Source of the DNA: an uncultured Dorea sp.
GTDB taxonomy: Bacteria > Bacillota > Clostridia > Lachnospirales > Lachnospiraceae
Length of the DNA: 64,000 bases
Assembly: GCA_900543415.1 (NCBI GenBank)
Contig: UQRE01000001.1
Span: 114,606 to 178,605 of the forward strand
Direction: 5' to 3'
Made by a program: the position numbers and the translations under genes. Positions 43,686 through 53,652 of this stretch are shown in pieces (position 1 is the first letter of the stretch; each line of letters opens with the position of its first letter). The notes under the pieces are model-generated. The model did not search any database. It saw only the letters and a list, made by a program, of their open reading frames with translations, and was not told where the DNA came from.

Positions 43686-44564
43686 ATGGATAAAATAAAA
43701 TTAAAAGCACTGGGCAAGATCAATCTTGGTCTGGATGTTCTTGGAAGACGTCCGAACGGTTATCATGATGTCCGCATGGTTATGCAGACGGTGTATCTCT
43801 ATGATCAGATTCTGTTGGAAAAGACAGATAAGGAAGGAATTTCTCTAAAGACCAATCTTTTTTATCTTCCGGTCAATGAGAATAATCTGGCTTATCGCGC
43901 AGCGAAAATGTTGATTGACGAGTTTACTATAAAAGAAGGCGTTCATATTTCTCTGGAGAAACATATTCCGGTTGCGGCAGGTATGGCAGGAGGAAGCTCC
44001 AATGCGGCAGCAGTGCTCTATGGAATGAACCGTTTATTTCAGCTGGGGCTTACAGACCAGGAATTGATGGAGCGTGGCGTGAAGTTAGGGGCAGATGTAC
44101 CTTACTGTATTATGAGAGGAACCGTTTTGGCAGAGGGAATCGGTGAAGAACTGACGCCGCTTCCGGCGATGCCGAAGTGTCATGTGCTGTTGGCAAAACC
44201 GCCTATCAGTGTATCGACACAAAAGGTGTACGAGAAACTGGATGCGCAGGAAGTGACAAAGCATCCGGATATTGACGGGATTCTTCTTGGACTTCAGACA
44301 GGTGATCTTAAGAAGATTACTTCCAGTATGGGAAATGTATTAGAAAATGTTACCATTACGGAATATCCGCAGATCGAGAGAATTAAAGATGTGATGAAAG
44401 AAGAAGGCGCGTTAAATGCCATGATGAGTGGCAGCGGTCCTACGGTCTTCGGTATTTACGATGATAAGATGCTTGCGCGCCGTGCGGCTGCAAGAATCAG
44501 AGAAGAACAGCTTGCAAAGCAGGTGCATGTGACTACTATGCACAATGTGAGGAGGAAATCATGA
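43686..44564 (+). CDS. ispE: 4-diphosphocytidyl-2-C-methyl-D-erythritol kinase
   Basis: GHMP kinase of the MEP isoprenoid pathway. 292 residues with the start KALGKINLGLDVLGRRPNGYH, the ATP loop AAGMAGGSSNAAAVLYG (AGGSSNA at 101-107) and MSGSGPTVFGIY. The ATG at 43686 follows AGGAGAAC; a longer frame from 43644 has no ribosome site. The stop overlaps the start of the GntR gene by 4 bases (ATGA), so they are translationally coupled. Confidence 0.95.
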   Translation: MDKIKLKALGKINLGLDVLGRRPNGYHDVRMVMQTVYLYDQILLEKTDKEGISLKTNLFYLPVNENNLAYRAAKMLIDEFTIKEGVHISLEKHIPVAAGMAGGSSNAAAVLYGMNRLFQLGLTDQELMERGVKLGADVPYCIMRGTVLAEGIGEELTPLPAMPKCHVLLAKPPISVSTQKVYEKLDAQEVTKHPDIDGILLGLQTGDLKKITSSMGNVLENVTITEYPQIERIKDVMKEEGALNAMMSGSGPTVFGIYDDKMLARRAAARIREEQLAKQVHVTTMHNVRRKS

Positions 44565-45241
44565 AAGAACTGAATTTTAGCGTAAATATGGATGAATTTC
44601 TGCCTTTGCGTGATGTCGTGTTTAATACGCTCCGGCAAGCGATTTTAAGAGGAGAGCTTAAGCCGGGCGAACGATTGATGGAGATTCAGCTTGCCAATAA
44701 ACTGGGAGTCAGCCGGACGCCCATTCGAGAAGCGATCAGAAAGCTGGAACTGGAAGGGCTTGTGCTTGTTATTCCGAGAAAAGGTGCTGAGGTGGCTGAT
44801 ATCAAAGAAAAGAGTTTGAGGGATGTGCTGGAGGTTCGGAAAGCACTGGAAGAGCTGTCTGTGCAGCTTGCATGTGAGAAGATTACAAAAGAAGAGATTG
44901 AAGAATTGAAAGAGGCGGCAGAGACATTTAAAAAAGCTCAGAAAACGAAGGATATCACCCAGATCGCGGAAGCGGATGTTCATTTTCATGATATTATCAA
45001 TACAGCCAGCGGGAATCAGAAGCTGATCCAGCTTTTGAATAACTTAAGAGAGCAGATGTACCGTTACCGGGTGGAATATTTGAAAAACCCGGAAGTATAT
45101 CCGCAGCTTATCGCAGAACATGAGGAACTGATCACGAAGATCACGCACCATGAGAAGCAGGAGGCAACGAAGATTATGTGCAGGCATATTGACAACCAAG
45201 TGGAGGCAGTCACGGATGTGATTCGCACAAAAAAAGTGTAA
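44561..45241 (+). CDS. GntR family regulator, FadR/FCD type
   Basis: 226 residues: N-terminal GntR winged helix (RQAILRGELKPGERLMEIQL, then GVSRTPIREAIRKLELEGLV) and a C-terminal helical FCD ligand domain with likely metal ligands in ADVHFHDIINTASGN, AEHEELITKI and CRHIDNQV. Ligand unknown. AGGAGG precedes the ATG, which overlaps the ispE stop. Confidence 0.92.
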   Translation: MKELNFSVNMDEFLPLRDVVFNTLRQAILRGELKPGERLMEIQLANKLGVSRTPIREAIRKLELEGLVLVIPRKGAEVADIKEKSLRDVLEVRKALEELSVQLACEKITKEEIEELKEAAETFKKAQKTKDITQIAEADVHFHDIINTASGNQKLIQLLNNLREQMYRYRVEYLKNPEVYPQLIAEHEELITKITHHEKQEATKIMCRHIDNQVEAVTDVIRTKKV

Positions 45242-45312
45242 ATTTCTTGTATAAACACCTGAGAAGATGTACAGACTCCAGATAGAAAAGAAAGAAAGGG
45301 AGTACATAACAG

Positions 45313-45978
45313 GTGGAAAGAAAGAGAATAGAAGCGAATAAGCAATTTAATGATAATAGAAGACAACAATGGATCTGTGTGATACTGAGCATTTGTGCGG
45401 CGTCTTTTCTTACGTGGGCAGTGGCAGTGAATCGAAGCCTTGCAGCAGAAGCGCGCATAGAGAAAACGCAGATCCGATTGGCAGACGAAGTGTTGAGATT
45501 TCATGTTCCTGCCAACAGTGACAGCAAAGAAGACCAGAGAGTGAAGCGGGAAGTAAGAGACGAAGTTCTCACATATATGGAGGATAACATGACGGCTTCT
45601 CCTACTGTAGACGAAGCGAAACAATGGGTGCAGGCGCATCTTGATGAGCTGGAAGCGACCGCAGAGAGTGTTCTCGTAAGAGAGGGTATGCCTTATCATG
45701 CCAGAGCAGTAGTGAGAACCTGCTATTTCCCGGATAAGAGGTACGGAGATGTATTTTTCCCGAAGGGATATTATGAGGCGCTCCGTATAGAACTTGGAAA
45801 GGCGGAAGGACATAATTGGTGGTGTGTGCTGTATCCGAATCTTTGTTTCACGGATGCAACTTATACCGCAGTGGGAGAAGAAGGAAAAGAAGAGCTTCGA
45901 AACGTGTTGGCAGAAGATGCCTACGAAATGGTCACTGCTGTTTCAAAATTTAAGATAAAAAGTTATTTTTTTAATTAG
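45313..45978 (+). CDS. spoIIR: Stage II sporulation protein R
   Basis: Signalling protein secreted from the forespore that triggers SpoIIGA to process pro-sigma-E in the mother cell. 221 residues with one N-terminal membrane/signal segment (about 20-40) and family motifs RFHVPANSDSKEDQRVKREV and GHNWWCVLYPNLCF. GTG start with AAAGGGAG about 10 bases upstream. Good evidence that the organism forms spores. I could not identify a convincing sigma-F promoter. Confidence 0.94.
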   Translation: MERKRIEANKQFNDNRRQQWICVILSICAASFLTWAVAVNRSLAAEARIEKTQIRLADEVLRFHVPANSDSKEDQRVKREVRDEVLTYMEDNMTASPTVDEAKQWVQAHLDELEATAESVLVREGMPYHARAVVRTCYFPDKRYGDVFFPKGYYEALRIELGKAEGHNWWCVLYPNLCFTDATYTAVGEEGKEELRNVLAEDAYEMVTAVSKFKIKSYFFN

Positions 45979-46010
45979 ATGAAGGATACGAAAGAGATGG
46001 AGGAAATGTC

Positions 46011-47195
46011 ATGACTGAATTTCTGGTAAGACATTTTGTAAAAGATTATGAAAATGTAAAAAAGGTGTCTGTGCGGACTGCTTACGGAGTGCTGGCAAGT
46101 GTAACAGGCATCTTTTGTAATGTGTTTTTGTTTGTTGTAAAGTGGATTGTTGGGTATTTGATGCACAGTATCTCTGTTATGGCTGATGCATTTAATAACT
46201 TGTCAGACGCAGGTTCATCAATTATCGGACTTGTGGGAGTGAAGATGGCAGAGAAGCCGGCGGATGAAGAGCATCCATTTGGTCACGGAAGGATTGAATA
46301 TATTGCGGCGCTGATCGTCTCCTTCCTCGTTATGCAAGTCGGGTTCACCTTTTTCAAAGATGCGATCGGTAAGATTAGACATCCGGAAGCGCTGAAATTT
46401 CAAACCGTTTCCATTATTATTCTGCTGTTATCTATCGTTGTGAAATTGTGGATGGGAAGCTTCAATAAGAAGTTAGGCGAGCGTGTAGACTCAAAAGTGA
46501 TGCTTGCTACAGCAGCAGATGCGATGGGAGATGTGATCACAACATCTGCAACCGTTGCCTCTCTTCTGTTTTTCCATTTTACAGGAATCAATATTGACGG
46601 ATTTGTAGGTTTGGGCGTGTCCGTTGTTGTTATGTGGGCAGGGCTTGGCATTGCAAAAGATACGCTGGAACCGTTGATCGGTGAGGCGGTAGACCCGGAA
46701 GAATATGCCAAGATCTCAGAATTTGTGGAGGGCTATGACGGAATCGTAGGAACTCATGACCTGATCGTACACAACTACGGACCGGGAAGAAGTATGGCTT
46801 CTATCCATGCAGAAGTTCCCAATGATGTGGATATCGAAGTATCCCACGAGCAGATTGACCGGATTGAAAGAGACGCCAGAAAGAACCTCGGGACGTTGCT
46901 TGTTATACATATGGACCCGGTGGAGACGAAGGACGAGCAGGTGTTGAAGGCAAAGGCTACCGTGGAAGAAGTAGTACGCAAGATGGATGAAGCGGTAAGT
47001 ATCCATGATTTCCGAATGGTAGACGGAAAAGAACAGATTAATTTAATCTTTGACATGGTTGTGCCCCATGAGTATGATAAAGAGAAACAGATAGAATTAA
47101 AGAGGTGCCTAAGAGAACAACTGGGAAAAGTTGACCAGCGTTACCAGTGTGTGATTACGACGGAAAGGAGCTATGTGGCAAATGCAAAGGAATAA
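46011..47195 (+). CDS. Cation diffusion facilitator family transporter
   Basis: 394-residue CDF exporter of divalent metals (Zn, Mn, Fe or Co; specificity not clear). Six membrane helices with the metal site DAFNNLSDAGS in helix 2, the HPFGHGRIEY loop and a TAADAMGDVITT segment in helix 5, followed by a cytoplasmic ferredoxin-like domain with extra length. ATGGAGGAAATGTC precedes the ATG. Its end overlaps the thioesterase start. Confidence 0.92.
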   Translation: MTEFLVRHFVKDYENVKKVSVRTAYGVLASVTGIFCNVFLFVVKWIVGYLMHSISVMADAFNNLSDAGSSIIGLVGVKMAEKPADEEHPFGHGRIEYIAALIVSFLVMQVGFTFFKDAIGKIRHPEALKFQTVSIIILLLSIVVKLWMGSFNKKLGERVDSKVMLATAADAMGDVITTSATVASLLFFHFTGINIDGFVGLGVSVVVMWAGLGIAKDTLEPLIGEAVDPEEYAKISEFVEGYDGIVGTHDLIVHNYGPGRSMASIHAEVPNDVDIEVSHEQIDRIERDARKNLGTLLVIHMDPVETKDEQVLKAKATVEEVVRKMDEAVSIHDFRMVDGKEQINLIFDMVVPHEYDKEKQIELKRCLREQLGKVDQRYQCVITTERSYVANAKE

Positions 47196-47901
47196 TGAAT
47201 ATACATTCAGTGGCAAAGTGAGATTCAGCGAGATCAATCATACGAAGAAGATTACACTGCCTTCTATTATCAACTATTTTCAAGATTGCAGTACCTTTCA
47301 GTCGGAGATTCTCGGATTGGGAGTTGATTATCTTAAAGAACATAAAAGGGCGTGGGTGTTGTCTGCATGGCAGGTGGAAGTTCTGCGATATCCTGAAATA
47401 GCAGAGGAGATCAGTGTACATACATGGGCATCCGGATTTAAAGGAATGTTTGGAGACCGTAATTTCTGTATGAAAGATAAAGCGGGAAATATGGTGGCAT
47501 ATGCACATTCTCTCTGGGTGTATATGGATATGAAAAAAGGACGTCCGATAAAGCCGTCGGAGGATGAGATCAATCTCTATGGTACCGGAGAACCTCTTGA
47601 GATGGAGGTGCTTCTGAGAAAGATTCCGCTTCCGGAGCAGATGGAAGAGCGGGAGTCCTTCGCGGTAAGAAGAAGTGATATTGATACAAATGAACATGTT
47701 AATAATTGTCGATATGTGCAGATGGCGCAAGAGGTGCTGGAAGAGGAAATAGAAGTGAAGCATCTGCGCGTCGAATATAAAAATTCAGCGCGCTATGGGA
47801 ACAAGATTGTTCCGAAGATCGGAAGAGACGGAGAAAGAACAGTGGTGGAACTTTGCAGTGAGGAAGATAAGCCTTACGCAATTGTAGAATTTCGTATATA
47901 G
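47182..47901 (+). CDS. Acyl-ACP thioesterase (FatA/FatB-like)
   Basis: 239-residue double hotdog protein that releases fatty acids from acyl carrier protein. First hotdog: VRFSEINHTKKITLPSIINY; second: RSDIDTNEHVNNCRYVQM, which carries the catalytic Asn and His. The start is uncertain: AAGGAG lies 2 bases before an ATG at 47173 and 11 before the ATG at 47182; the latter spacing is more workable. Either way it overlaps the CDF gene and cvfB follows after 9 bases. Confidence 0.88.
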   Translation: MQRNNEYTFSGKVRFSEINHTKKITLPSIINYFQDCSTFQSEILGLGVDYLKEHKRAWVLSAWQVEVLRYPEIAEEISVHTWASGFKGMFGDRNFCMKDKAGNMVAYAHSLWVYMDMKKGRPIKPSEDEINLYGTGEPLEMEVLLRKIPLPEQMEERESFAVRRSDIDTNEHVNNCRYVQMAQEVLEEEIEVKHLRVEYKNSARYGNKIVPKIGRDGERTVVELCSEEDKPYAIVEFRI

Positions 47902-47910
47902 GAGAAGAAG

Positions 47911-48750
47911 ATGAGATTACAGGATGAATTAGGAAAAAAACGAACATTAATGGTAGTGAAAAAGGTAGATTTTGGTGTTTATCTCGGAACAAACGAGGAG
48001 AAGGTACTGCTTCCGAAAAAGGAAGTGCCGGCAGGAATTGAAATCGGAGATCCGATCGAAGTTTTCTTATATAAGGATTCTTCCGATCGAATGATCGCAA
48101 CAACACGTACACCAAAGCTCCTATTCGGAGAGGTGAAGCCTTTGAAGGTTGCGGATACTGCAAGAGTGGGAGCGTTCCTTGACTGGGGCTTAGAGAAGGA
48201 TCTTCTGCTTCCGTTCCGTGAGCAGACCGCAAAAGTGTCCAAAGGGGACGAAGTACTGGCAGCCCTTTATGTAGATAAAAGCGGAAGACTGTGTGCGACA
48301 ATGAAAGTATATGATAAGCTGTCTCTTAATACACCTTATAAAAAAGATGATGAGGTGAAAGGACGTGTCTACGAGATCAGTGATAATTTCGGGGTGTTCG
48401 TAGCAGTGGATGATCAATATTCGGCACTGATTCCGAAAAGAGAGGCGCCTAATGGTTTCTGTGTGGGAGAAGTCATTGAAGGACGAGTTGTGAAAGTGCA
48501 TGAAGATGGAAAGATGGATTTAAGTGTGCGGAAAAAAGCATTTCTTCAGATGGACGATGATGCGCAGATGATACTGGAGCGTTTGGAAAGTGCAGGCGGC
48601 TCCCTTCCGTTTAACGATAAAACAGATGCACGTACCATAAAGGCGGAATTTGGAATTAGTAAAAATGCTTATAAGAGAGCGGTCGGACGTTTGTTTAAAG
48701 AGCGTAAGATACAAATCTTCGAAAATCATATTGAAATCTTGCGGAAATAA
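47911..48750 (+). CDS. cvfB: S1-domain RNA-binding protein CvfB (YitL)
   Basis: 279 residues with tandem S1-like domains (VKKVDFGVYLGTNEEKVLLP; ARVGAFLDWGLEKDLLLPFR; VKGRVYEISDNFGVFVAVDD) and a C-terminal winged helix (IKAEFGISKNAYKRAVGRLF). Orthologues influence virulence gene expression in staphylococci through RNA; the molecular role here is inferred. GGAGAAGAAG before the ATG. Confidence 0.9.
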   Translation: MRLQDELGKKRTLMVVKKVDFGVYLGTNEEKVLLPKKEVPAGIEIGDPIEVFLYKDSSDRMIATTRTPKLLFGEVKPLKVADTARVGAFLDWGLEKDLLLPFREQTAKVSKGDEVLAALYVDKSGRLCATMKVYDKLSLNTPYKKDDEVKGRVYEISDNFGVFVAVDDQYSALIPKREAPNGFCVGEVIEGRVVKVHEDGKMDLSVRKKAFLQMDDDAQMILERLESAGGSLPFNDKTDARTIKAEFGISKNAYKRAVGRLFKERKIQIFENHIEILRK

Positions 48751-48802
48751 GTTATAATGAAAAAGGAAAGAAAAGAGCTGATATAAGGAAGGAGACTGTA
48801 AC

Positions 48803-49036
48803 ATGAAAGTACAGAATATTACAGATATCGATGCATTTTTTAAAACAGTTGATGAGTGTAAAGGACGAGTTGAATTAGTGACAGGCGAAGGCGACAGACT
48901 GAACCTGAAGTCTAAATTATCTCAGTATGTTTCTATGGCAAATATTTTCTCAAACGGAGAGATCCCGGAGCTTGAGGTCATTGCATATGAGAAAGAGGAT
49001 ACAGACAGACTGATCCGCTTTATGATCAATAACTAA
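48803..49036 (+). CDS. Small conserved protein of unknown function
   Basis: 77 residues, soluble, no signal peptide. Alternating strand and helix pattern (QNITDIDAFFKTVDECKGRV, then GDRLNLKSKLSQYVSMANIF). Strong ribosome site AAGGAAGGAGACTG. It stands between cvfB and dnaE with a terminator after it. I recognise the type as a small Lachnospiraceae protein but cannot give a function. Confidence 0.75.
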   Translation: MKVQNITDIDAFFKTVDECKGRVELVTGEGDRLNLKSKLSQYVSMANIFSNGEIPELEVIAYEKEDTDRLIRFMINN

Positions 49037-49064
49037 TTTTTGTGAACGATAGGATATATAGAAG

Positions 49065-49099
49065 GCAGAGATAAATGTAGTGTTTGTCTCTGCTTTTTT
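49065..49099 (+). terminator. Terminator before dnaE
   Basis: GCAGAGA and TCTCTGC pair, with AAA/TTT inside, followed by six T. Confidence 0.85.
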
Positions 49100-49120
49100 C
49101 AACAAAGGAGACAGTTTATT

Positions 49121-52100
49121 ATGAGTTTTGCGCATTTACATGTACATACCGAGTACAGTCTGCTGGACGGTTCTAATAAAATTAAAGAGTGTATTTCAAG
49201 GGTAAAAGAATTGGGCATGAACAGCATTGCCATCACGGATCACGGCGTGATGTTCGGCGTGATCGATTTTTACCGCGCGGCAAAGGCAGCGGGCATTAAC
49301 CCGATCCTCGGATGTGAGGTCTATGTAGCGCCCGGCTCCAGATTTGATAAGGAAGCTATAGGTAATGGTGACGACAGGTATTATCACCTTGTACTGCTTG
49401 CCGAGAATCAGGAGGGATATCAGAATCTGATGAAGATTGTATCCATCGGATTCACAGAAGGGTACTATTATAAACCGCGTGTGGACATGGATGTGCTGAA
49501 GAAATACAGCAAAGGCATCATTGCGTTAAGCGCCTGTCTTGCCGGAGAAGTACAGAGAAATATCGCGAGAGGGATGTACAGCGAAGGGAAAGCTGCCGCG
49601 CTCCGCTATCAGGAGGTGTTCGGCGAGGGGAATTTCTTTCTGGAATTGCAGGATCATGGATTGCCGGAACAGAAGCTGGTCAATCAGTCTCTTCTTCGGA
49701 TGTCTCAGGAGACAGGGATTGAACTGGTAGCGACCAATGATGTGCATTATACTTATGCGGAAGATGAGAAGCCTCACGATATGCTTCTGTGTATTCAGAC
49801 GGGGAAGAAGCTTTCGGACGAAAATCGCCTTCGCTATGAAGGTGGACAGTATTATATTAAGTCCGAAGAAGAGATGCGCCGTTTATTTCCATATGCGCTG
49901 CAGGCACTTGAAAATACACAAAAGATTGCGGACCGGTGTCACGTAGAGATTGAGTTTGGGGTGACAAAGCTTCCGAAATATGACGTGCCGGAAGGCTATA
50001 CATCGTGGGAATATTTGAATAAACTGTGTCGTGACGGTCTGGAAAAACGGTATGAGCCGGTGACGAAGGAACTGGAGGAAAGACTTACCTATGAGTTATC
50101 AGTTATCCGGTCTATGGGATATGTGGATTATTTCCTGATCGTGTGGGATTTTATCAAATATGCAAGAGACCATGGAATCAGTGTGGGGCCGGGACGAGGT
50201 TCTGCGGCGGGAAGTATTGTGTCCTATTGTCTTGGAATCACCAGTATCGATCCGGTGAAATATCAGCTTCTGTTTGAGCGATTCTTAAATCCGGAGCGTG
50301 TCTCCATGCCGGATATTGATGTGGACTTCTGTTTCGAGAGAAGACAGGAAGTCATTGATTATGTAGTGAGAAAATACGGCGCTGACCGTGTGGTACAGAT
50401 TGTAACATTCGGTACGATGGCGGCACGAGGCGTCATCCGAGACGTAGGGCGTGTGATGGATCTTCCGTATGCATTTGTAGACAGCATTGCGAAGATGATT
50501 CCAAAAGAGCTTAACATTACGTTGGAGCGTGCATTGAAGATCAGCCCGGAGCTTAAGAAAGCTTACGGGGAAGATCCGCAGGTGAAAGAACTGGTCGATA
50601 TGTCCATGCGTCTGGAGGGGCTTCCGAGACATACGTCTATGCATGCGGCAGGCGTTGTGATCGGTCAGAAGTCTATCGATGAATTTGTTCCTCTCTCGCT
50701 TGGGTCAGATGGTTCTCCGGTGACACAGTTTACGATGACGACCCTGGAAGAACTGGGACTTCTGAAAATGGATTTCCTGGGACTTCGGACGTTGACGGTG
50801 ATCCAGAATGCGGTGAACCTGGCGGAAAAAAGCACAGGGAAAAAGATCGATCTGGATGCCATTGACTATGATGACAAGGGTGTTCTGGAGCTGATCGGAA
50901 GTGGAAAGACAGACGGCGTATTCCAGTTGGAAAGCGGCGGAATGAAGAGCTTCATGAAAGAGCTGAAACCGCAAAGCCTAGAAGATATTATTGCGGGAAT
51001 TTCTTTGTATCGTCCGGGACCGATGGATTTTATCCCGCAATACATCAAAGGAAAGAACCATCCGGAGCAGATAACTTATGACTGCCCTCAGTTAGAGCCG
51101 ATTCTTGCTCCGACTTATGGCTGTATTGTATATCAGGAGCAGGTAATGCAGATCGTTCGTGATCTGGCAGGATTTACACTGGGAAGAAGTGACCTTCTTC
51201 GTCGTGCTATGTCTAAGAAAAAGGGTGACGTAATGCAGAAGGAGCGTCAGGCCTTTGTATACGGAGACGAAGCAGAAGGAGTGCCGGGCTGTATTGCAAA
51301 TGGAATCAGCGAAGCTGTAGCAAATAAGATCTATGATGAAATGATCGATTTTGCAAAGTATGCGTTTAACAAATCTCATGCGGCAGCATATGCAGTGGTA
51401 TCTTATCAGACGGCATGGTTAAAATATTGCTATCCGGTAGAATTTATGGCGGCGCTTATGACATCTATGATCGACAATCCGGGGAAAGTGTCGGAATATA
51501 TTTATTCCTGCAGACAGATGGGGATTAAAATCCTTCCGCCGGATATCAATGACGGAATCGGAGAATTCTCTGTAGATGGTGGAAATATCAGATTCGGTCT
51601 TGCTGCAATCAAGAGTATCGGCCGCCCGGTTATTGAAGCAATCATTGCAGAACGGGAAGCGCGCGGAAGATTTAAGACGTTGAAAGACTTTATTGAGCGG
51701 TTGTCCGGCAAAGAAGTGAATAAGAGAACGATCGAAAGCTTTATCAAATCAGGAGCATTTGACAGCTTAAGCGGGACGAGAAAACAGTTGATGATCATCT
51801 ATGTGCAGATTCTGGATCAGGTGAATCAAGAGCGCAAATATTCTATGGCAGGTCAGATGTCACTCTTTGATATGGTAGGCGAAGATCAGAAATCAGAGTT
51901 CGACATACAGCTTCCTGATGTGGGAGAATATGAGAAAGAGACACGGCTTGCTTTTGAAAAAGAGGTGCTGGGCGTGTATCTGACCGGTCATCCGATGGAG
52001 GAGTATGAGGCGCAGTGGAGAAAACAGATTTCAAAGACGACACTTGATTTTCAGTTTGATGAAGAAGTGGGCACATCCAAGGTCCGGGACGGAGCGCGGG

Positions 52101-52594
52101 AGATCATTGGCGGAATTATTGCAGGAAAGACAATTAAATATACAAAAAATAACAAGGTCATGGCATTTCTGACGGTAGAAGATCTGCTTGGAACAGTGGA
52201 AGTGGTTGTGTTCCCGAAAGACTATGAGAAATACAAAGAGTATCTGGAGGAAGAAAATAAGATATTCGTACGCGGAAGAGTCTCTGAAGAAGATGATGCC
52301 AACAGTAAGTTGATCTGCGAATCTATCGTTCCGTTTCATCGGATGCGGAAAGAACTGTGGCTTCAATATGAATCAAAGGAGATTTTTCTGGCACAGGAAA
52401 AAATGCTCTATGAGATGCTTGCTGACTCGGACGGAGAAGATGAAGTGGTGATCTATTGTAAGAAGGAACGAGCTGTTAAGCGGCTTGGACAGAACCGAAA
52501 TGTAAGGATACAGCCAACGTTATTAAGCAGATTGACGAATTTTTTAGGAGAATCTTGTATAAAAGTAATAGAAAAACCCATTGAAAACATTTAA
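49121..52594 (+). CDS. dnaE: DNA polymerase III subunit alpha
   Basis: Replicative C-family polymerase. 1157 residues: N-terminal PHP domain (AHLHVHTEYSLLDG, H5/H7/H9; ITDHG), polymerase palm with PDIDVDF (catalytic D398, D400), GPGRGSAAGSIVSY, fingers and beta-binding region, and a C-terminal OB fold (about 990-1065; TIKYTKNNKVMAFLTVEDLL). It is the DnaE type, not PolC, as it lacks the inserted exonuclease. ATG after AAAGGAG. Confidence 0.97.
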   Translation: MSFAHLHVHTEYSLLDGSNKIKECISRVKELGMNSIAITDHGVMFGVIDFYRAAKAAGINPILGCEVYVAPGSRFDKEAIGNGDDRYYHLVLLAENQEGYQNLMKIVSIGFTEGYYYKPRVDMDVLKKYSKGIIALSACLAGEVQRNIARGMYSEGKAAALRYQEVFGEGNFFLELQDHGLPEQKLVNQSLLRMSQETGIELVATNDVHYTYAEDEKPHDMLLCIQTGKKLSDENRLRYEGGQYYIKSEEEMRRLFPYALQALENTQKIADRCHVEIEFGVTKLPKYDVPEGYTSWEYLNKLCRDGLEKRYEPVTKELEERLTYELSVIRSMGYVDYFLIVWDFIKYARDHGISVGPGRGSAAGSIVSYCLGITSIDPVKYQLLFERFLNPERVSMPDIDVDFCFERRQEVIDYVVRKYGADRVVQIVTFGTMAARGVIRDVGRVMDLPYAFVDSIAKMIPKELNITLERALKISPELKKAYGEDPQVKELVDMSMRLEGLPRHTSMHAAGVVIGQKSIDEFVPLSLGSDGSPVTQFTMTTLEELGLLKMDFLGLRTLTVIQNAVNLAEKSTGKKIDLDAIDYDDKGVLELIGSGKTDGVFQLESGGMKSFMKELKPQSLEDIIAGISLYRPGPMDFIPQYIKGKNHPEQITYDCPQLEPILAPTYGCIVYQEQVMQIVRDLAGFTLGRSDLLRRAMSKKKGDVMQKERQAFVYGDEAEGVPGCIANGISEAVANKIYDEMIDFAKYAFNKSHAAAYAVVSYQTAWLKYCYPVEFMAALMTSMIDNPGKVSEYIYSCRQMGIKILPPDINDGIGEFSVDGGNIRFGLAAIKSIGRPVIEAIIAEREARGRFKTLKDFIERLSGKEVNKRTIESFIKSGAFDSLSGTRKQLMIIYVQILDQVNQERKYSMAGQMSLFDMVGEDQKSEFDIQLPDVGEYEKETRLAFEKEVLGVYLTGHPMEEYEAQWRKQISKTTLDFQFDEEVGTSKVRDGAREIIGGIIAGKTIKYTKNNKVMAFLTVEDLLGTVEVVVFPKDYEKYKEYLEEENKIFVRGRVSEEDDANSKLICESIVPFHRMRKELWLQYESKEIFLAQEKMLYEMLADSDGEDEVVIYCKKERAVKRLGQNRNVRIQPTLLSRLTNFLGESCIKVIEKPIENI

Positions 52595-52609
52595 TAATTC
52601 GTGTAAAAT
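52581..52609 (+). promoter_or_regulatory. Promoter of pfkA
   Basis: TTGAAA (52581-52586), 17 bases, TAAAAT (52604-52609); the -35 lies in the last codons of dnaE. Confidence 0.75.
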
Positions 52610-52669
52610 GGTGCACGAACATAAAAAACTAAGAAATAAACATCAAATACAGACAATGGAGGAAGAATT

Positions 52670-53647
52670 ATGGCAGACAAAGTGATCCGTACAATCGGTG
52701 TATTGACAAGTGGAGGAGATGCGCCGGGAATGAATGCGGCAATTCGTGCCGTAGTAAGAACAGCACTTGGAAAAGGATTAAGAGTAAGAGGTATTCGCAA
52801 AGGATATCAGGGACTTTTAGATGAAGACATTATCGATCTGACCGCCAGAGATGTATCTGATACTATCCAGCGTGGAGGTACTTTTCTTCAGACTGCAAGA
52901 TGCAGTGAAATGCGTACCAAAGAAGGACAGCAGGAGGCTGCTGCGATCTGCAAGAAATACGAGATTGATGGTCTTGTAGTGATCGGTGGAGACGGTTCTT
53001 TTGCAGGAGCACAGAAGCTTTCCCATTATGGTATCAATACAGTGGGAATTCCGGGAACTATTGATCTTGATATTGCATGTACAGAATATACAATCGGCTT
53101 TGATACAGCGGTAAACACAGCGATGGAGGCAATTGATAAAGTGCGTGACACCTCAACTTCCCATGAGAGATGCTCTATCATTGAGGTTATGGGAAGAGAT
53201 GCAGGATATCTGGCACTCTGGTGTGGAATTGCCAACGGTGCAGAGCGTATCCTTATGCCGGAAGAACACGACTATGATGAAGAGAAAATCATTGCAGACA
53301 TTCAGGAGTGCAGAAAGCGCGGGAAGAAGAATTACATCATCATCAATGCAGAAGGTATTGGTGACTCTATGAATATGGCTAAGAGAATCGAAGAGGCAAC
53401 CGGCATGGAGACGAGAGCAACAATCATCGGACACATGCAGAGAGGCGGAAGCCCGTCCTGTAAGGACAGAGTATATGCATCCATCATGGGTTCTATGGCA
53501 GTGGATCTTCTTATGGAAGGAAAGACAAACCGCGTGGTAGGATATCGCCACGGCGAATTTGTAGATTTTGACATTAACGAAGCGCTTGGTATGAAGAAAG
53601 AACTTCCGGCATACGCTTACGAAGTGGCAAAGCGTCTGGCATTGTAA
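52670..53647 (+). CDS. pfkA: ATP-dependent 6-phosphofructokinase
   Basis: Phosphorylates fructose 6-phosphate to the 1,6-bisphosphate in glycolysis. 325 residues with GVLTSGGDAPGMNAAIR, the phosphate loop GGDGSF, PGTIDLDIACTEYTIGFDTA (catalytic D132; the usual TIDND reads TIDLD) and EVMGRDAGYLA. GDG at the ATP site is the ATP-type residue pattern. ATGGAGGAAG precedes the ATG. The DUF1934 gene follows after 5 bases. Confidence 0.95.
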   Translation: MADKVIRTIGVLTSGGDAPGMNAAIRAVVRTALGKGLRVRGIRKGYQGLLDEDIIDLTARDVSDTIQRGGTFLQTARCSEMRTKEGQQEAAAICKKYEIDGLVVIGGDGSFAGAQKLSHYGINTVGIPGTIDLDIACTEYTIGFDTAVNTAMEAIDKVRDTSTSHERCSIIEVMGRDAGYLALWCGIANGAERILMPEEHDYDEEKIIADIQECRKRGKKNYIIINAEGIGDSMNMAKRIEEATGMETRATIIGHMQRGGSPSCKDRVYASIMGSMAVDLLMEGKTNRVVGYRHGEFVDFDINEALGMKKELPAYAYEVAKRLAL

Positions 53648-53652
53648 TCGCT

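Noticed and set aside
45242..45312. Sigma-F promoter for spoIIR
   Set aside because: A GTATA occurs at about the right place but no acceptable -10 follows at the proper spacing.
45064..45813. 249-codon leftward frame over the GntR and spoIIR genes
   Set aside because: Antisense to two well-supported genes and without recognisable domains.
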